A DNA stretch of 64,000 bases from Combretum micranthum (GCA_024138025.1 JAMXBD010000822.1:310001-374000); one strand, 5' to 3'; shown: positions 12,407 to 25,527, counted from the first letter of the stretch. The notes: generated by a model from the sequence alone, not told the origin. Program-made: numbers and translations.

Positions 12407-13782
12407 ATTAATCATTAGGTTCATATTTAGACTCAATTTATCAAAATGAAGAACGTTAACAAATATGCATGATATACATTAGATACATATGGCATATAGA
12501 CATATGAAAAGAAAAAAAAAAAATATATATATATATATAAATAATATATCTTAACTTACTATATAAAGACTACCAAAAACATAATAATTTTCTAAGAATA
12601 ACTCATTACCTTTCCAAAATAATACGAAACCTCAAAAAAAATTTCCTTTATAGGAATCACGAGCGACAAGGAGTTCGACAATCACCCTGCAGGTAAGTGG
12701 GACCAATGCTTCATCGCATTTTGGAGTACCATTTTAAGGTACTTAGAGGTTGAGGTGTGCCAATTTTTGTGATTGTAAAATAGGTTGAATGTGTGCATGC
12801 AATGCTTGTGCTTGTCCCTGATTAGTTAATTGGTAAATGAGCTTTATGTTGTGTTGTGTTGTGTTGTGATGATTTAAATTGTTCTTAAAGTGTTTGCAAA
12901 TTGGGTTATCGCCTTTAAATTTGACTAAATGAAACTTTAACTAAATTATTAAAACAGTACTCATTTCAACCCAATAGGGGATCGGCTAAGAATTCTATGA
13001 TCAAACACCGACCTTGAAGAGAGTCGGCAAAGCTACCTTTTCCTATCCTCAAAGTCGAATTAAGTGACGAGAGAGGGGGCTACGGTGAGGTTAGGAACAT
13101 GTCCGAAGAGGTCTTAGGAGGGGCCGTGGCTCCATTGCACAAGCCTGGGTTTGATCGATAGTCATTTTGTATTACACTGCATACTCCTCAACCCAGCCTA
13201 GAGTAGGGTTATTTTCTCGAGTCTTGTGATGGCCCAGGTAACGTCGTGCGGATGGCATTTGTTGTTCATGCATTACATTAATTAATTGTCTGATAATCTT
13301 GATTGTTGTGTGTAAACGCATTTTTACCTCTGTCCCTCCTATTGAGCTGTAGTTGCTCATTCCCTTGTAGATTTTCTTACTGGTTCAGATTGATTTTAGT
13401 AGCAGTAGCTAGTATTATATATAGATCCTCAGGTGTGTAATAGTACAAATAAGAAGAAGCTAGAAGATCTAATTCCTACATTTCTATTTTCATTTTTGGC
13501 TATTAGTGTCGGTTGGGTAGCTTGGGTTAACTAGTCTGATTTGAATACTAGTAAACTTAGTGTTTACAAACAATTCTAATAGTATTTTGTATCAATGTGA
13601 AATGAAATATTCATATATTGTAATCATTTAGATTTTATTGTTGGGCTTATGCGGCTTCAGAGTGGATTAGTCGTTTGTGCCTTGTATATACTAGGCTATG
13701 ATAGAAGCTAAGTTGTGAGCTTCTGCCATAGGTTAGTGTATACGGCAGGACTGTTACGACCGGGTTAACTCCGGCCATGACA
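12407..13782 (+). repeat. 5' LTR (1.38 kb) of a large nested retrotransposon
   Basis: Matches 24168-25527 almost base for base along its whole length, in direct orientation. Shared landmarks are ATTAATCATTAGGTTCA at the start, GGAGTTCGACAATCACCC, GATCGGCTAAGAATTC / GATCGGTTAAGAATTC, GTAACGTCGTGCG, and GGGCTTATGCGGCTTCAG near the end. It ends GGCCATGACA, as many plant gypsy LTRs do, and is followed at once by a primer-binding-site-like sequence. The exact left boundary is set by where the two copies begin to agree. The minus-strand frame at 13172-13360 is inside the LTR and is not a gene. Confidence 0.85.
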
Positions 13783-13790
13783 GTTCTTTG

Positions 13791-13806
13791 TTGGTATTAG
13801 AGCTGC
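13791..13806 (+). other. Primer-binding site
   Basis: TTGGTATTAGAGCTGC lies 8 bases after the LTR end. It resembles the TGGTATCAGAGC primer-binding site, complementary to the 3' end of initiator methionine tRNA, used by plant LTR retrotransposons. It supports reading 12407-13782 as a 5' LTR on the plus strand. Confidence 0.75.
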
Positions 13807-15317
13807 ATCCTTAAGAACTTCCTCTAGGCATAAAAAAAAAAAAAAAAAGTAGAACCTAGGAAGTTTGTTAAATAAAAGTATTAAATATTACAAACTAAAC
13901 TCATATAATATAATAGGTAGTAAAGAAACTTAACTTATAAAATATTTTTTATCTAATCGTTTAATTAATTAATTAATTATGCAGGCTCGTAAGAATGAAC
14001 TGGTGTACTTATGGCATAACTTCAAATGGTAGGGGGAGCAAACCCCAATAGACTATAGGGTTCGATTGTAGAAGTTGTTACTTGAATTAACTGATTAGGA
14101 TTTGTTCGTAATAGCTGATGAGGTTATTAATACATAGTTTTGTGAGTTTCCCTATTCTTAGACTGATTTGGTATAGACTATGCATGATGAGTTAGGGCCC
14201 ATATGTACTAGGTATACTGCTATAGCTGCTGGTGTGAAATATTACTTATACCATACGAGGATCACTATTATGTTGGTTCTAATTCTGTACTTTTTGGCTA
14301 GATTAGAGCCAAATAGGCCTTACCCTCCTCATATGGATCAGGTTCCTACTAGGGTCCCTCATATTCCCCATCAGTATCCATTTGGGATCTTAGAGTGGTT
14401 CCCTCATTTTCCTTACCTTATACCACTAGTACCAAATCCTCCATCTGAGTTTGAGATAGAGGGACAGCCTAAGTATTTCCTGACCCTCTGGTGATTTCAC
14501 TAGGGAATATAGGGGAGGATAATGTTGTGTATGAGGTAATTATAATACCAGATAGCCTTGAGATTGGAGAGAAGTTCAGATTCAAAGGTTCATAATGAAG
14601 GTTAGTTGGGAGCAGGACACGGTGATTATGATCAAGGGAAGGTTCATTTTGTACAAATCAGATGATGAGTAGTTTGTTATGATTTTAGATCACTTTTGTT
14701 TAGTATAGGGTTGAAGACCTCAGAATTTTTTGATGTAAATAGGTCTTCCCACTACTTTTACTGTAGTATAGACCTTTTTGATGTATTTTCTTTGATATTA
14801 TGATGTACTTCTTTTGACGTTTGGCGTATTTTGCAGCTATTAGATGTAAGCTGCTCTATGTGTACATATTTCTAGACATTGAAGTATTATGTTGATATCA
14901 TATGTATCAAGGTTGAAAGTAATGTCTGAAGATTTTTGGTATTTTGCATACATTTTGATGCTAAAAATATGTAAATAGTAGATATAAATGAATGATCTTA
15001 TCTTGTTTTGCTAGATAAGCTTATATAAATGGATCCAGGTAATTATATGTGATAAACTCAAGTAAATAATATCTGTATTTTTGCAATTTCATGTAATAGA
15101 GTGAGATGGCACATAAGTTGTAGACTATCTTTGTTTAGTTATATCATCTTGGGTATATGTTGCATTTGTTATTAGAGAACTTAGTATAAAATTGGAATGA
15201 AATTGATGCACTTTTAATAATAGTTTCAAATAGACTTAACTTTTAATGTAAACTTATTAAGCAATTAAGTAATGGGTTGTAATGCAGGAATAGTAATAAA
15301 TAATGCCTATTAATAAA
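13807..15317 (+). other. Non-gag interior of the large retrotransposon
   Basis: After the primer-binding site there is a 16-base poly-A (about 13833), then a degenerate coding-like stretch from about 13981 (MQARKNELVYLWHNFKW, then stops) that leads to an open frame of 104 codons at 14180-14494 rich in proline and leucine. It has no gag, protease or polymerase motif I know. From about 14520 to 15317 the DNA is AT-rich without recognised content. It may be the interior of a non-autonomous (LARD-like) element or a leader of the chromovirus that follows. I cannot decide between these. Confidence 0.45.
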
Positions 15318-16620
15318 AGGTATGGCTGATTCAAACAATGAACAAAACATGCACCAACCTAGTTCAAGTGATCCACCACCACCTTTGCCATTCCCTAACC
15401 CAACTCAAACATTACCTACTGAAGGAGTGCAGCCATTACCACTGATAGCCCTATAACCCATACCTATTAGAGATATCTGGCTAATATGCACACAATGATT
15501 CAACAACAAAGAGCACTTTTGCAACACTTACTAACCAGGGATAATGTAGTTGATCGTAGAACACAAGAATTGGATAATAGAGGGAATAGACCCCAAGATG
15601 TGAATCGTTTACCTAATTTCATCAAGGCAAATAGGTATTTTTTCAGGTGATGTTAGTAAGCTAGCAAAGCAGATGACTGTTAGCTTAGATTGAGAGAAGT
15701 TTTAAAGCCTTTTGAATCCTTAAGCATCAGAAGGTGGCATACGGTACATTTATATTACAAATGGGAGCTCGTATGTGGTGGGAGTCTAAAGCCCAAGCAC
15801 TAGGTGATCAAGTCAGCTGACAAAGATTTAGAGATGAATTTAAAAGAGAATATTTCCCAAAGAATTTGTTTTCTCTGAAGAAGGGGAATATGAGCCTTGC
15901 ATAATATGAGATTGAGTTCAATCAGTTATTGCAATATGCACTAGAATCATATAGAGATGATCTATCTCTTAAAAAGACCTTATTTATTCGAGGATTTAAT
16001 CCAGAAATGCAGTGCAAATTAGACGACTATGATTTGGCAACATATAATGAAGTAGTAGATAAAGCTTCACAGTTAGAAAACAATCGTGCAAGGTCGGAAT
16101 TGGGGAGGCACATGGAGTATGGGAAAGGAATTCAATCCAAATCGATATTCAAAAGGTCTTATCCTAGTACAAGCAATCCTAATAAAAAAAAGAAGCCCGC
16201 CACTTTAGCTAGCAATCCAACTCAGGTTGCTTTTAGAAGAAGGAACTTTTATGACAAAGATAGACAGGTTAGGTGTTGGAAATGTGGAGCTAGCCACTTT
16301 TCAAGACAATATGGGCAGCTAAAGGGGAAGCGTTACATGTGTGATAAGAAAGGGCATATGGTAAGGAATTGCCCAAAACTTAAAGGTATCAAATGTAGCT
16401 ATTGTAAACAAAATGGGCATTTTCCAAGTTATTGCCCTAAAAAGAGACAAGGTGTTGGAGGATCAAATGTACCAACTGCTCCTGCAAGAGTTTTTGCAAT
16501 TAGTGGGGAAGAAGACACCGGGATTTCAATGACTTGATAGAAGATTACTATAATGATGAGACAAACGAAGAAATGGATGCAGAAGAAGAAAGTGATGAAG
16601 GATTAGTGACAGGTATGTGA
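15318..16620 (+). pseudogene. Chromovirus gag (nucleocapsid) remnant
   Basis: Gag would package the retrotransposon RNA. The reading starts at ATG 15318 (MADSNNEQN, then a Pro-rich stretch) and is broken by stops before about 15900. The longest open part is 15929-16537. It contains the retrotransposon gag core end (SLKKTLFIRGFNPEMQ), a basic linker, and three zinc-knuckle-like units: CWKCGASHF (second half lost), a damaged MCDKKGHMVRNC, and a canonical CSYCKQNGHFPSYC. An acidic tail follows in another frame (about 16540-16618). Sequence downstream is the protease of the same element. Confidence 0.88.
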
Positions 16621-16739
16621 TTCATAACTATATTTACCAGTTTGAATGTGAATCCTATTTGATGTATATAGAATATATTTGATAATTTGCATGATTGATA
16701 TGAAAAACTTAGAATTTAAAAGCTTAGGAATAACTTTAG

Positions 16740-18665
16740 TAATAGTATTACAAGGATGATTCAAGTAAACAGTCAACCTACATATGCTCTATTTGATACA
16801 GTAGCATCCCATTTGTTTGTTAGTTAAAGTTTTATTATAGGAAATGGGATTGGAATGATTGAAGCCAATACCATTTATAGAATTAAAACTTCCATAGAAG
16901 ATAATCTAATAACTCGACAAATGGAGGAAAGGGACAAATTGAAATTAAAGGAAAAGAATTTCCAATAAACTTGATAGTATTACCCATGCAAGGATATGAT
17001 GTCATAATGGGAATAGATTGGTTGTCTAAGCATAAGGCAAATGTGGATTTTCAAAATAAGAATATCATGTTGGATAATGGAAAATACTTGTATAATGGGA
17101 ATAGTAGTAAAGGAAGAGCTAAATGATTATTGGTTATTGAAGTTTGCGAAGATACTTCAGAAATGGAAGTGGGATGGAAATATTGTTGGATATAAGTAGT
17201 CGAAAGAAAGAAAGAGAGCCCTAAAATGACAGATATACCTGTAGTTTATCAATTCCTAGACGTATTTCAAGAAGATTTACCTGAGTTAGCTTCGCATCAA
17301 GATTTGGACTTCATAAATGATTTAGTTCCAAGAACATAACCAATCTCTAAGCACCATATAGGATGGCACTTGTGGAATTGAAAGAATTGAAGAAGCAATT
17401 GCAGGAACTTTTGGATAAGGGTTTTGTTCGACCAAGTATCTCCCTATAGGGAGCTCGGTATTATTTATGAAAAAGAAGGATGGCATCTTACGGTTATGCA
17501 TCAATTACAGAGAGATTAACAAAGGAACCATTAAGAATAAGTATTCGTTGCCAAGGATAGATGATTTGTTTGATCAATTACAAGGAGTAATGGTCTTTTC
17601 TTGAATTGATCTTAGATTGGGGTACCATCAACTTCAAGTTAAGCTTGAAGATGTTCATAAGACCGCATTTAGGACACGATATGGCATTATGAATTTTTGG
17701 TCATACCATTTGGATTAACTAATGCCCCCCACAGTATTCATGGATCTAATGAATGAATATATCATCCATTTTTGGATAAATTTGTGGTAGTATTTATTGA
17801 TGATATTATGATATATTCAAAAAATAGAAAGGAACATGCAGAACATTTGCATTTAGCTTTACAGAAATTAAGAGAGAATAAGTTATATGTCAAATTATCT
17901 AAATGTGATTTTTGGTTTGATAAGATTTCACTGTTGGGGCATATAGTTTCAGGGCACGGAATCTCTATGGATCCAGGGAAGGTGAAAGCAATAATAGACT
18001 GGAAACAAGCCGCCACAGTTGCAGAATTTCGGAGTTTCTTAGGCTTAGCAGGTTATTATTTTCGATTCATCAAGGACTTCTCAAAGATAGCAAGGCGTTT
18101 AACACGATTGACGTGAAAAGATGTAAAATTTGAATGGGATGCAGATTGTGAAAGGAGTTTTCAAGAAATTAAAGAATTGTTGGTTACAGCTCTAGTATTG
18201 GTATTACCTAACCTAATTAAGCCTTATAGTGTATACAATGATGCTTCTCATAATGGATTAGGATGCGTTTTGATGCAACATGGAAAGGTCATAACATATG
18301 CATCAAGACAATTACGACCACATGAAAGAAATTACCCAACCCATGATCTTGAGTTAGTAGCTATGGTGTTTGCACTAAAAATTTGGAGACGTTATTTATA
18401 TGGGCAACATTGTGAGATATACACCGATTATAAAAGTTTGAAGTACTTCTTCACATAAAAGGAGTTGAATTTACGACAACAAAGATGGTTAAAATTAATT
18501 AAAGATTATGATTTGATAATTAATTACCATCTTGGGAAGGTTAATGTCGTTGTAGATGCTTTTAGTCGTAAAAATTACAAGCAAGTGGCCTCCTTACTCA
18601 CATCTCAACAAGAGTTGATTCGAGAGTTTGCGAAATTGAGGGTAGAGTTCCAATGGTATGAATAA
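16740..18665 (+). pseudogene. Chromovirus protease, reverse transcriptase and RNase H, degenerate
   Basis: This is the pol part that would mature the polyprotein and copy RNA to DNA. Seen in order: an aspartic-protease region with the active-site motif reading LFDTVASH, so the usual glycine after D-T/S is valine (about 16791); LDKGFVRPS and the RT fingers (about 17413-17560); the RT catalytic motif as [12 protein letters not shown] (about 17793), where F replaces the usual Y; the RT thumb with [18 protein letters not shown]; RNase H from [18 protein letters not shown] through [16 protein letters not shown] and [13 protein letters not shown] (to 18458); and the connection to VVDAFSRK (about 18550). 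Several frameshifts and stops divide it. Minus-strand frames at 17322-17504 and 17762-18016 are antisense shadows. Confidence 0.92.
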
Positions 18666-19272
18666 GAGGTGCAACTGATGAATTTAGTGGCTCAACCAAC
18701 TTTATTAGAAAAACTTAAACAAAAACAAGTTGAAGATGAGGAGTTAAAATTGTTTAGGAAAGGTTATGTCGTGAAGGAATACCTGAGTTCAAAATAGATG
18801 AATTTGGTATTTTGAAGTTTAAAGGAAGAATTTGTGGACCTCAGAATTCTGACCTAAAGAAAGAAATTATGGGTGAAGTGCATAATTTAGGATATACATT
18901 GCATCCAGGAGGAAACAAAATGTATCAAGATTTGAAATCAACATTTTGATGGAATGGTATGAAAAAGGACGTGGCAAAGTATGTGTCCGAATGCATAACT
19001 TGCCAACAAGTCAAAGCTAAACATCAAAGACCATATGGCATGTTACGACCTTTGGAAATTCCACATTGGAAGTGGGATCACATTACAATGGACTTTGTGG
19101 TGGCATTACCTAGGACTCTAGTGAGTCATGACACAATTTAGGTGATTGTGGATAGGTTGACTAAAAGTGCTCATTTTCTACCATTTCGAACTGGATATTC
19201 TCTAGAAAAGATGGCAAAATTGTATATCCAAGAGATCATTCGATTACATGGAGTATCAATTAGTATTGTTTC
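18666..19272 (+). pseudogene. Chromovirus integrase, N-terminal and core part (5' half)
   Basis: The integrase zinc-binding domain is visible from about 18901 (HPGGNKMYQDLK, then AKYVSECITCQQV). The core begins with HWKWDHITMDFVVALP (about 19066) and VDRLTKSAHFLPF (about 19148), and runs up to RLHGVSISIVS. It then stops exactly at a GTTTC that is duplicated on the far side of the solo LTR at 19273-20941. Stops occur before WNGMKKD and after SHDTI. The rest of the domain resumes at 20942. Confidence 0.9.
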
Positions 19273-20941
19273 TGTTGGTCTCAAAAGAATAACCAAGACG
19301 GGGGTGAATTGGTCATTAACAAAAATTTCACTTTTCAAAAATTCAACCAAATTCACACAACTTAGTTACTCAAACTATAATGGCTTTAAAATTGAAAACA
19401 ATAAACTCAATAACCAATGACTTTAATAAAAAATTCAGATCAAACAAGTTCACTCAAATCCACAAAAGATCAAACAACAAGTTCAAAGTTAAACTCTCAA
19501 TTTCACTCTTTGATATTCCACTTTGAATTACTTTCTGAGCATATAACACAGCTAAGAAAAACAATTAATTATGCACTAAATAAAGAGAGATAAGGGAGTA
19601 GATAGTGCAAAATCGATTTATAGAAGTTCTACCTTGAGCGTCAATCCTCTCTTCCAGCACCAAGCTGGGGACTCGGTATTCCACACCAGTATATTCCACT
19701 ATCTAATCAACAATCAATGAGTTACAAGTTGTCTTTGCCAAAGCACTTGGCTACAATGCACTCAGCTTGATTCTCTAAGCTTCTCTTTAAGCTAACAATC
19801 AATCTACTGAGCTTACTTGTAACTTTCAATCTCACACAAAGTACAAATCAAAATCAAGTGAGGAATAAAGAGTAAAAGGTTCCTCTTAAATTCGGCATAA
19901 GGAAGACAATATAGAATAACAATATTTGGCTCAATGAAATTCTCAGCTTTCTATGCTTGTTTCTTTTCACTAAGATGTTGTATTTGAATCTCTATTTGTT
20001 ATATATATACTTCATTCCCAATGGCTAAGAAAAGATAGACTTTATTCCTGATATATTTTGAAATTCTGTAATGGAAACAAAAGGATAAGCTTTGTTGATA
20101 TTTCGTGCTTCAAAATTTGAACTTCTTCTAAGAGATAAAACTTGAAGATGATATGTTCCTTAATATTGTTGTTGTTGTTATCGTAATCTTAGAAGACCTG
20201 ATATCGTGCAACAGCTGAAATAATTTGAAAGAAATCTTTATCTTGTAGACGAATTTTTGGGATAGATATTTGACTTCTTCACTTCTGATACTGTTCACTT
20301 GAAACATATTTGTATTCCTTCAAAAAACTGACCGTATCCTTGTTGTCTTTATGAATTTGAATTCCTTAATTTTGTTAAAACACGACCTTGATATCTTATT
20401 ATTTACCAGATAATCTTCTCATGACAGATTTGAAACATATCTTGGACTTGTCTTGACATCGTTCTTGAATATCATTGTCGTCAAAATATTAAATCTTCAA
20501 GAATAACACTTTTAATTTAATAGAACATGAATCCCCATGGATATTGCACCAACTTAGCGGAACATAATTAAATGTATTACCCTAATACACTCAACTTTGG
20601 AGCTGGGTCTTCAAATCCATAAAGAATCATAGAAGATCTAATTTCTTGAAGTTTATTCATGAAATTCGTCCATAGAGACATTTACCCTCTGATTGACCTT
20701 CTGATTGTTATAAGAATTTTATAAACCAATGATTTTACCTTCTGAGTTACCTTATGACTATCCATTTGTTCTTAAAAAAAACTTTCCAAACACTTTCTAA
20801 AATTTCTGAATAGAGTCTCTTTTGAACACGTTTTCATAAACCAACTTTGATTATACTTAAGTATTGTACACTTAATAAAATTGTTAGTAGTTACTTAATC
20901 CTTTTTGTTATCATCAAAATCAATAATGAGAGAAACCAACA
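19273..20941. mobile_element. Solo LTR, 1669 bp, with perfect 5-bp target duplication
   Basis: Begins TGTTGGTCTC and ends GAAACCAACA (inverted TGTTGG/CCAACA). It is flanked on both sides by GTTTC (19268-19272 and 20942-20946). The integrase reading frame breaks at the left junction and resumes at the right one, so this is a clean insertion. Near the left end is GGGGGTGAATTGG, a motif seen near the start of many plant LTRs. It has no primer-binding site, coding region or second LTR, so it is most likely the product of LTR-LTR recombination. Superfamily unproven. Small frames inside are not genes. Confidence 0.9.
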
Positions 20942-21830
20942 GTTTCGAATCGGGATAACAATTTGTGTCTAAATTTTGGGAAATTTTACATAAGGCTTTA
21001 GGTACTAAGTTAAAATTTAGTATCGCATACCATCCTCAATCTAATGGACAAACGGAGAGAACCATACAAACTTTGGAAGATATGTTATGAGCATTTGTAT
21101 TGGGGTTTAGTAAAGCTTGGGATAACCATTTGCCATTAGTAGAATTCGCATATACTAATAGCTATCAAGCTACTATACAAATGGCACCATATGAGATACT
21201 ATATGGTCGTAGATGCAGATTACCTTTATATTGGGATAGTGAAGAGCGTGCGATAATTGGACCAGACATGATATCTCAAATGGATGAAAAAGTTAGGATT
21301 ATACATCAAAAGATGAAAGAGGCCTAGGATCAGTACAAAAGTTGAGCATATATAAAAAGAAGACCGCTAGAGTTTGAAGTGGGAGATCATGTGTATGTGA
21401 AGATAAGTCCATTCAAGGGACTTAAACGCTTTAGGTCAAAAGGAAAGTTGAGTCCATAATATATTGGACTCTTCGAAGTAATAGAAAAAGTGGGCAAGGT
21501 GGCATATTGGATTGCATTACCACCTAACTTATCAGGGTATCATGACGTATTTCATGTTTCTATGTTACGAAAGTTTGTGAAAAATCCAGATGCAATCATG
21601 GAATTAAAACCTATGGAAATTCAGGAGAATTATACACTTGAGGAAATGCCTACTAAGATATTGGATACTCGAGTTCAAAAATTAAGAAACAAGGAGTTCC
21701 AATATGTTAAAGTGCAATGGGGAAAAGGTCCAAGAGCATAAGCAACATGGGAACCAAAGGTCACAGTGGAAGAAAAATGTCCATGGCTCTTTTGTATCAC
21801 AGGTTAGTAACACTATTGGTTGATGATAAA
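20942..21830 (+). pseudogene. Chromovirus integrase C-terminal half and chromodomain
   Basis: This continues the integrase interrupted at 19272. The motif corresponding to SDRD reads SNRD at the junction, so a catalytic-region aspartate is lost, and a frameshift follows. Then come FVSKFWEILHKALGTK and the third catalytic region TERTIQTLEDM (about 21055), LVEFAYTNSYQATIQMAPYE (about 21135), the C-terminal region with the DVFHVSMLRKF motif (about 21545), and a chromodomain (KEFQYVKVQWGKGP, then ATWEPK, about 21690-21765). A stop lies inside the chromodomain. The chromodomain places the element among the chromoviruses. Confidence 0.92.
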
Positions 21831-21901
21831 CAAAATAATAGTAGATTAATTACTATGGTATGAGATAGATGCAATAAGTTTTTGAGGACAAAACTTATTT
21901 T

Positions 21902-21916
21902 GAGGAGGGTGGAAAA
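21902..21916 (+). other. Polypurine tract
   Basis: GAGGAGGGTGGAAAA immediately precedes TGTAAACCC, which looks like the start of an LTR. The spacing after the chromodomain is as in other chromoviruses. It implies that the gag-pol at 15318-21830 had its own 3' LTR starting at 21917, not the 1.37 kb LTR at 24168. Confidence 0.7.
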
Positions 21917-24167
21917 TGTAAACCCTTAAATTAGAAATTAGGATTGTAAGAAGTTAATGAGGGCTTTTGATAATTATATTCAAGTAAAGTCTAAAGTTCA
22001 CAAAAATATTAGAGAATGTAGTCCTATAAACTAGAGTTATAAAAACAAACCAATAAACTTCCACTATCACCATAAACATAGAACCAATAGTATGGCTTGT
22101 TATGTTACAAAATATTGAAAATAATACTAAATAAATAATAATAATAATAATAAGTTTTGAATTAAAGCTATATTCTATAGATAATGTTCATTCGGCTTTA
22201 AATTCTTTTCTTGTGACCTGAAATGATAACTGGTGAATATAAACACTAACATAGCTATATAAATGTAGCTTTGTAGACACTATTCAATAATATAGTATAT
22301 ATGTAAAAAAAAAAAAAAATAAAGAAGAAGAAGAAATTATTAGATTTACATTATTATTTATATGTATGAATATTCAACATCAAATAGCCTAGTTACAAAA
22401 AAAAAATAATAAAATAAAAAAATTAGAATTAGAATGATCTTAATTAAAAAATATATATATGAGTAATAAATAGCTCTTAATCAATGTGGACGCATGCAAT
22501 TTCATAGATGAGGCCAGGGAGATAAATGCCCCATTTTGCTATTAATAATTGTGTGATAAAAGAATATCCTACTAAAAACATCAAGTAAAAAAAAATTGTT
22601 ATTAATTAAAACTTACCTCCTAAGATCTATCAATAGTAAATTAAATTAACACCCATGCTGGACGTGTCATAAATGCAGATGGCTAAGCACATTATAATAA
22701 TCAAATGAATGACACCTTTCCAACTTAAACAGAAAGTTGAAACAAAATGTGGATATATAAAGTTGAAACAAAATGTGGATATATAAAGTTAACCTCCAAC
22801 AAAGAAAAATTAATTATACCCCCAAAAAAAAAAAATCTCTTACAGACAAAAGAGTTTTCAGAAGCATATTTTGGACGATCAGAAGTTGGCGACAAAGGGC
22901 CATCAGAAACACTGTGCCGGTGAGTTCTCGTTTAAAACATCATATTAATTTCAATATATATATATATATATATGCATAAAAATTGTGTTCTTTATTAAGT
23001 ATGTTGCTTTAGCTAATTTTAATAATTTTCTTTAATTCGTTTCTTGTTAATTAATGAAAATGTTGATACTAGTAATTTCTAGTTTACATTTACTAATTAG
23101 ATGCTTCAGTTTTTGGTTAAAAAAAAAAAGAAATAGCAAATGACATGGTAACTGCAATGGAATGATCAGTAATTATTATTAATGGTAATTGAATAGATAT
23201 GTTGAAAATATAATAATTTCAATATCCATAATTAATGGCTACAATAACGAAGAATGTCTGATGATAATTCGAAATGGTAATTATAGCATGCATTAATGGA
23301 CCTACTACTAATATGAAGCAATTCATTTTAGAGGTAATTCGTAATTTAATATGAATGGTGTGCATAGATCAGTAACAAATTACTTGAGCATAAATTATTC
23401 TTATTATTAAATCAACTTTAAGTTAATAACTCTTCAAGCCACCCGTGATTCCACAATGTTTGATTTGGTAACAATATATATATTAGCCAGATAAATTAAT
23501 TAACTAATTAAAGAATAACAATGATAATATAGTTTGCTATTTTATTTCATATTGTGATCGATCTCATGTGACAACATTTGACATATATTAATATATCAAT
23601 GATATGATGTTTTATTAAAAGCTTAGTTGTTCTACGACCCTCTTAGATCGCTTTTGTTTAACTTTTAGATAATAATGATTTTTCATATGCATGTTTGATA
23701 ATTTATTGCCCTGAGTTTATTTATTTTTAATGCCATTTTGTACATGTTCAAATCTGGCTAAATGTAGTTTTACCATACTCATCGTGTTTAGTCCTAGTCA
23801 ACTGCATGTCCACATACATGGTATATATTTATTAATAAGAATTTGATTCAGTATTAATGGATGGATTATAAGAAATCTACTATTTTTTTGGAGAAATAAA
23901 ACCTACCTAGAATGATGCTGATTTGTTTTAATAAGCAGGGATATGATACTTTAATTATCAGTTAAAATAATAGCATGTCATATGTTTATGCAATAATTTT
24001 TGAGGAAGGGACTTTTTCTTTTACTACTTAGAATAATTATGGTATGACTGAATATCTACTATAGCTTATGGTAATAATCATATTATAATATAAAATAACA
24101 AGCTATAGCTATTAATATAACATGCTGCCTTTCACTTTAAACCATATAAGAATTTCTTAGTCGTAAT
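21917..24167 (+). repeat. Probable 3' LTR of the chromovirus, then AT-rich filler
   Basis: The start TGTAAACCCTTAAATT follows a polypurine tract and resembles TGCAAACCCTTGAAATT at 49610, which also follows a decayed chromovirus. I cannot find a matching 5' LTR upstream of gag, and the right end is undefined. The remainder is very AT-rich with an (ATA)n run (about 22135-22152), a 26-bp direct tandem duplication (22733-22784) and a (TA)n run (22957-22974). The plus-strand frame at 22773-22979 has no supported function. Confidence 0.45.
22733..22784. repeat. 26-bp tandem duplication, two copies
   Basis: AAAGTTGAAACAAAATGTGG plus ATATAT occurs twice head to tail without a mismatch (22733-22758, 22759-22784). 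It is a recent slippage-type duplication. Confidence 0.95.
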
Positions 24168-25527
24168 ATTAATCATTAGGTTCACTTTTAGACTCAATTT
24201 ATCAAAATGAAGAATGCTAAATAATATGCATGATATACGTTAGATACATATGACATATAGACATATGAAAAGAACAAATATATATATATATATATATAAT
24301 ATCTTAACTTACTATATAAAGACTACAAAAAACATAATAATTTTCTAAGAATAACTCGTTACCTCTCCATAATAATACGGAACTTCACAAAAAATTTCTT
24401 TTATAAGAATCACGAGTGACAAGGAGTTCGACAATCACCCTGCAGGTAAGTGGGCCAATGCTTCATCGCATTTTGGAGTACCATTTTAAGGCACTTGGAG
24501 GTTGAAGTGCGCCGATTGTTGTGATTGTAAAATAGGTTGGATGTGTGCATGCAATGCTTGTGCTTGTCCCAATTAGTTAATTGGTAACTGAGCTTTATGT
24601 TGTGTTGTGTTGTGATGATTTGAATTGTTCTTAAAGTGTTTGCAAATTGAGTGATGGCATTTAAATTTGACTAAATGAAACTTTAACTAAATTATTAAAA
24701 CAATACTCATTTTAACCCAATAGGGGATCGGTTAAGAATTCTATGATCAAACACCAACCTTGAAGAGAGTCGGCAAAGCCGCCTTTTCCTATCCTCAAGG
24801 CTGAAATAAGTGACAAGAGAGGGGGTCGCGATGAGGTTAGAAACATGTCCGAAGAGGTCTTGGGAGGAGCTGTGGCTCCATTGCATAAGCCTGGGTTTGA
24901 TTGATAGTCATTTTGTATTATGCTGCAAACTCCTCAACCTAGGCTAGAGTGGGGTTATTTTCTCTAGTCTCATGACGGACCGGGTAACGTCGTGCGAATG
25001 GCATTTGCTTGTTCATGGATTATATTAATTAATTGTTTGATAATCTTGATTGTCATGTGTAAATGCATTTTTACCTCCATCCCTCTTACTGAGCTGTAGT
25101 TGCTCATTCCCTTATAGATTTTCTTGCAGGTTTAGATTGAATTTAGTAGCAACAGCAAGTATTACATATGGATCCTCAGTGTGTAATAGTACAAATAAGA
25201 AGTCAGAAGATCCAATTCCTACATTTCTATTTTCATTTTGGTTATTAGTGTCGGTCGGTTAACTTGGGTCAACTAGTCTGATTTGAATACTAGTAAACTT
25301 AGTGTTTACAAACAATTCTAATAGTATTTTGTATCAATGTGAAATGAAATATTCATATATTATTGTAATCATTTAGATTTTATTGTTGGGCTTATGCGGC
25401 TTCAGAGTGGATTGGTCGTTTGTGCCTTATATATACTAGGCTATGATAGAAGCTAAGTTGTAAGCTTCTGCCATAGGTTAGTGTATACAGCAGGACTATT
25501 ACAACTGGGCTAACTCGAGGCATGATG
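24168..25527 (+). repeat. 3' LTR (1.36 kb) of the large nested retrotransposon
   Basis: Direct-orientation counterpart of 12407-13782, with small indels and scattered substitutions. Differences include one fewer TGTTG unit near 24597 and a shorter poly-A before the (TA)n at about 24275. The end is CATGATG where the other copy has CATGACA. It is followed by the second half of a MITE whose first half lies before the 5' LTR, which supports 12407-25527 being one insertion. The plus-strand frame at 25050-25262 is LTR sequence. Confidence 0.83.

Noticed and set aside
17322..18016. Minus-strand frames of 60 and 84 codons
   Set aside because: They are antisense to the clearly recognisable reverse transcriptase on the plus strand.
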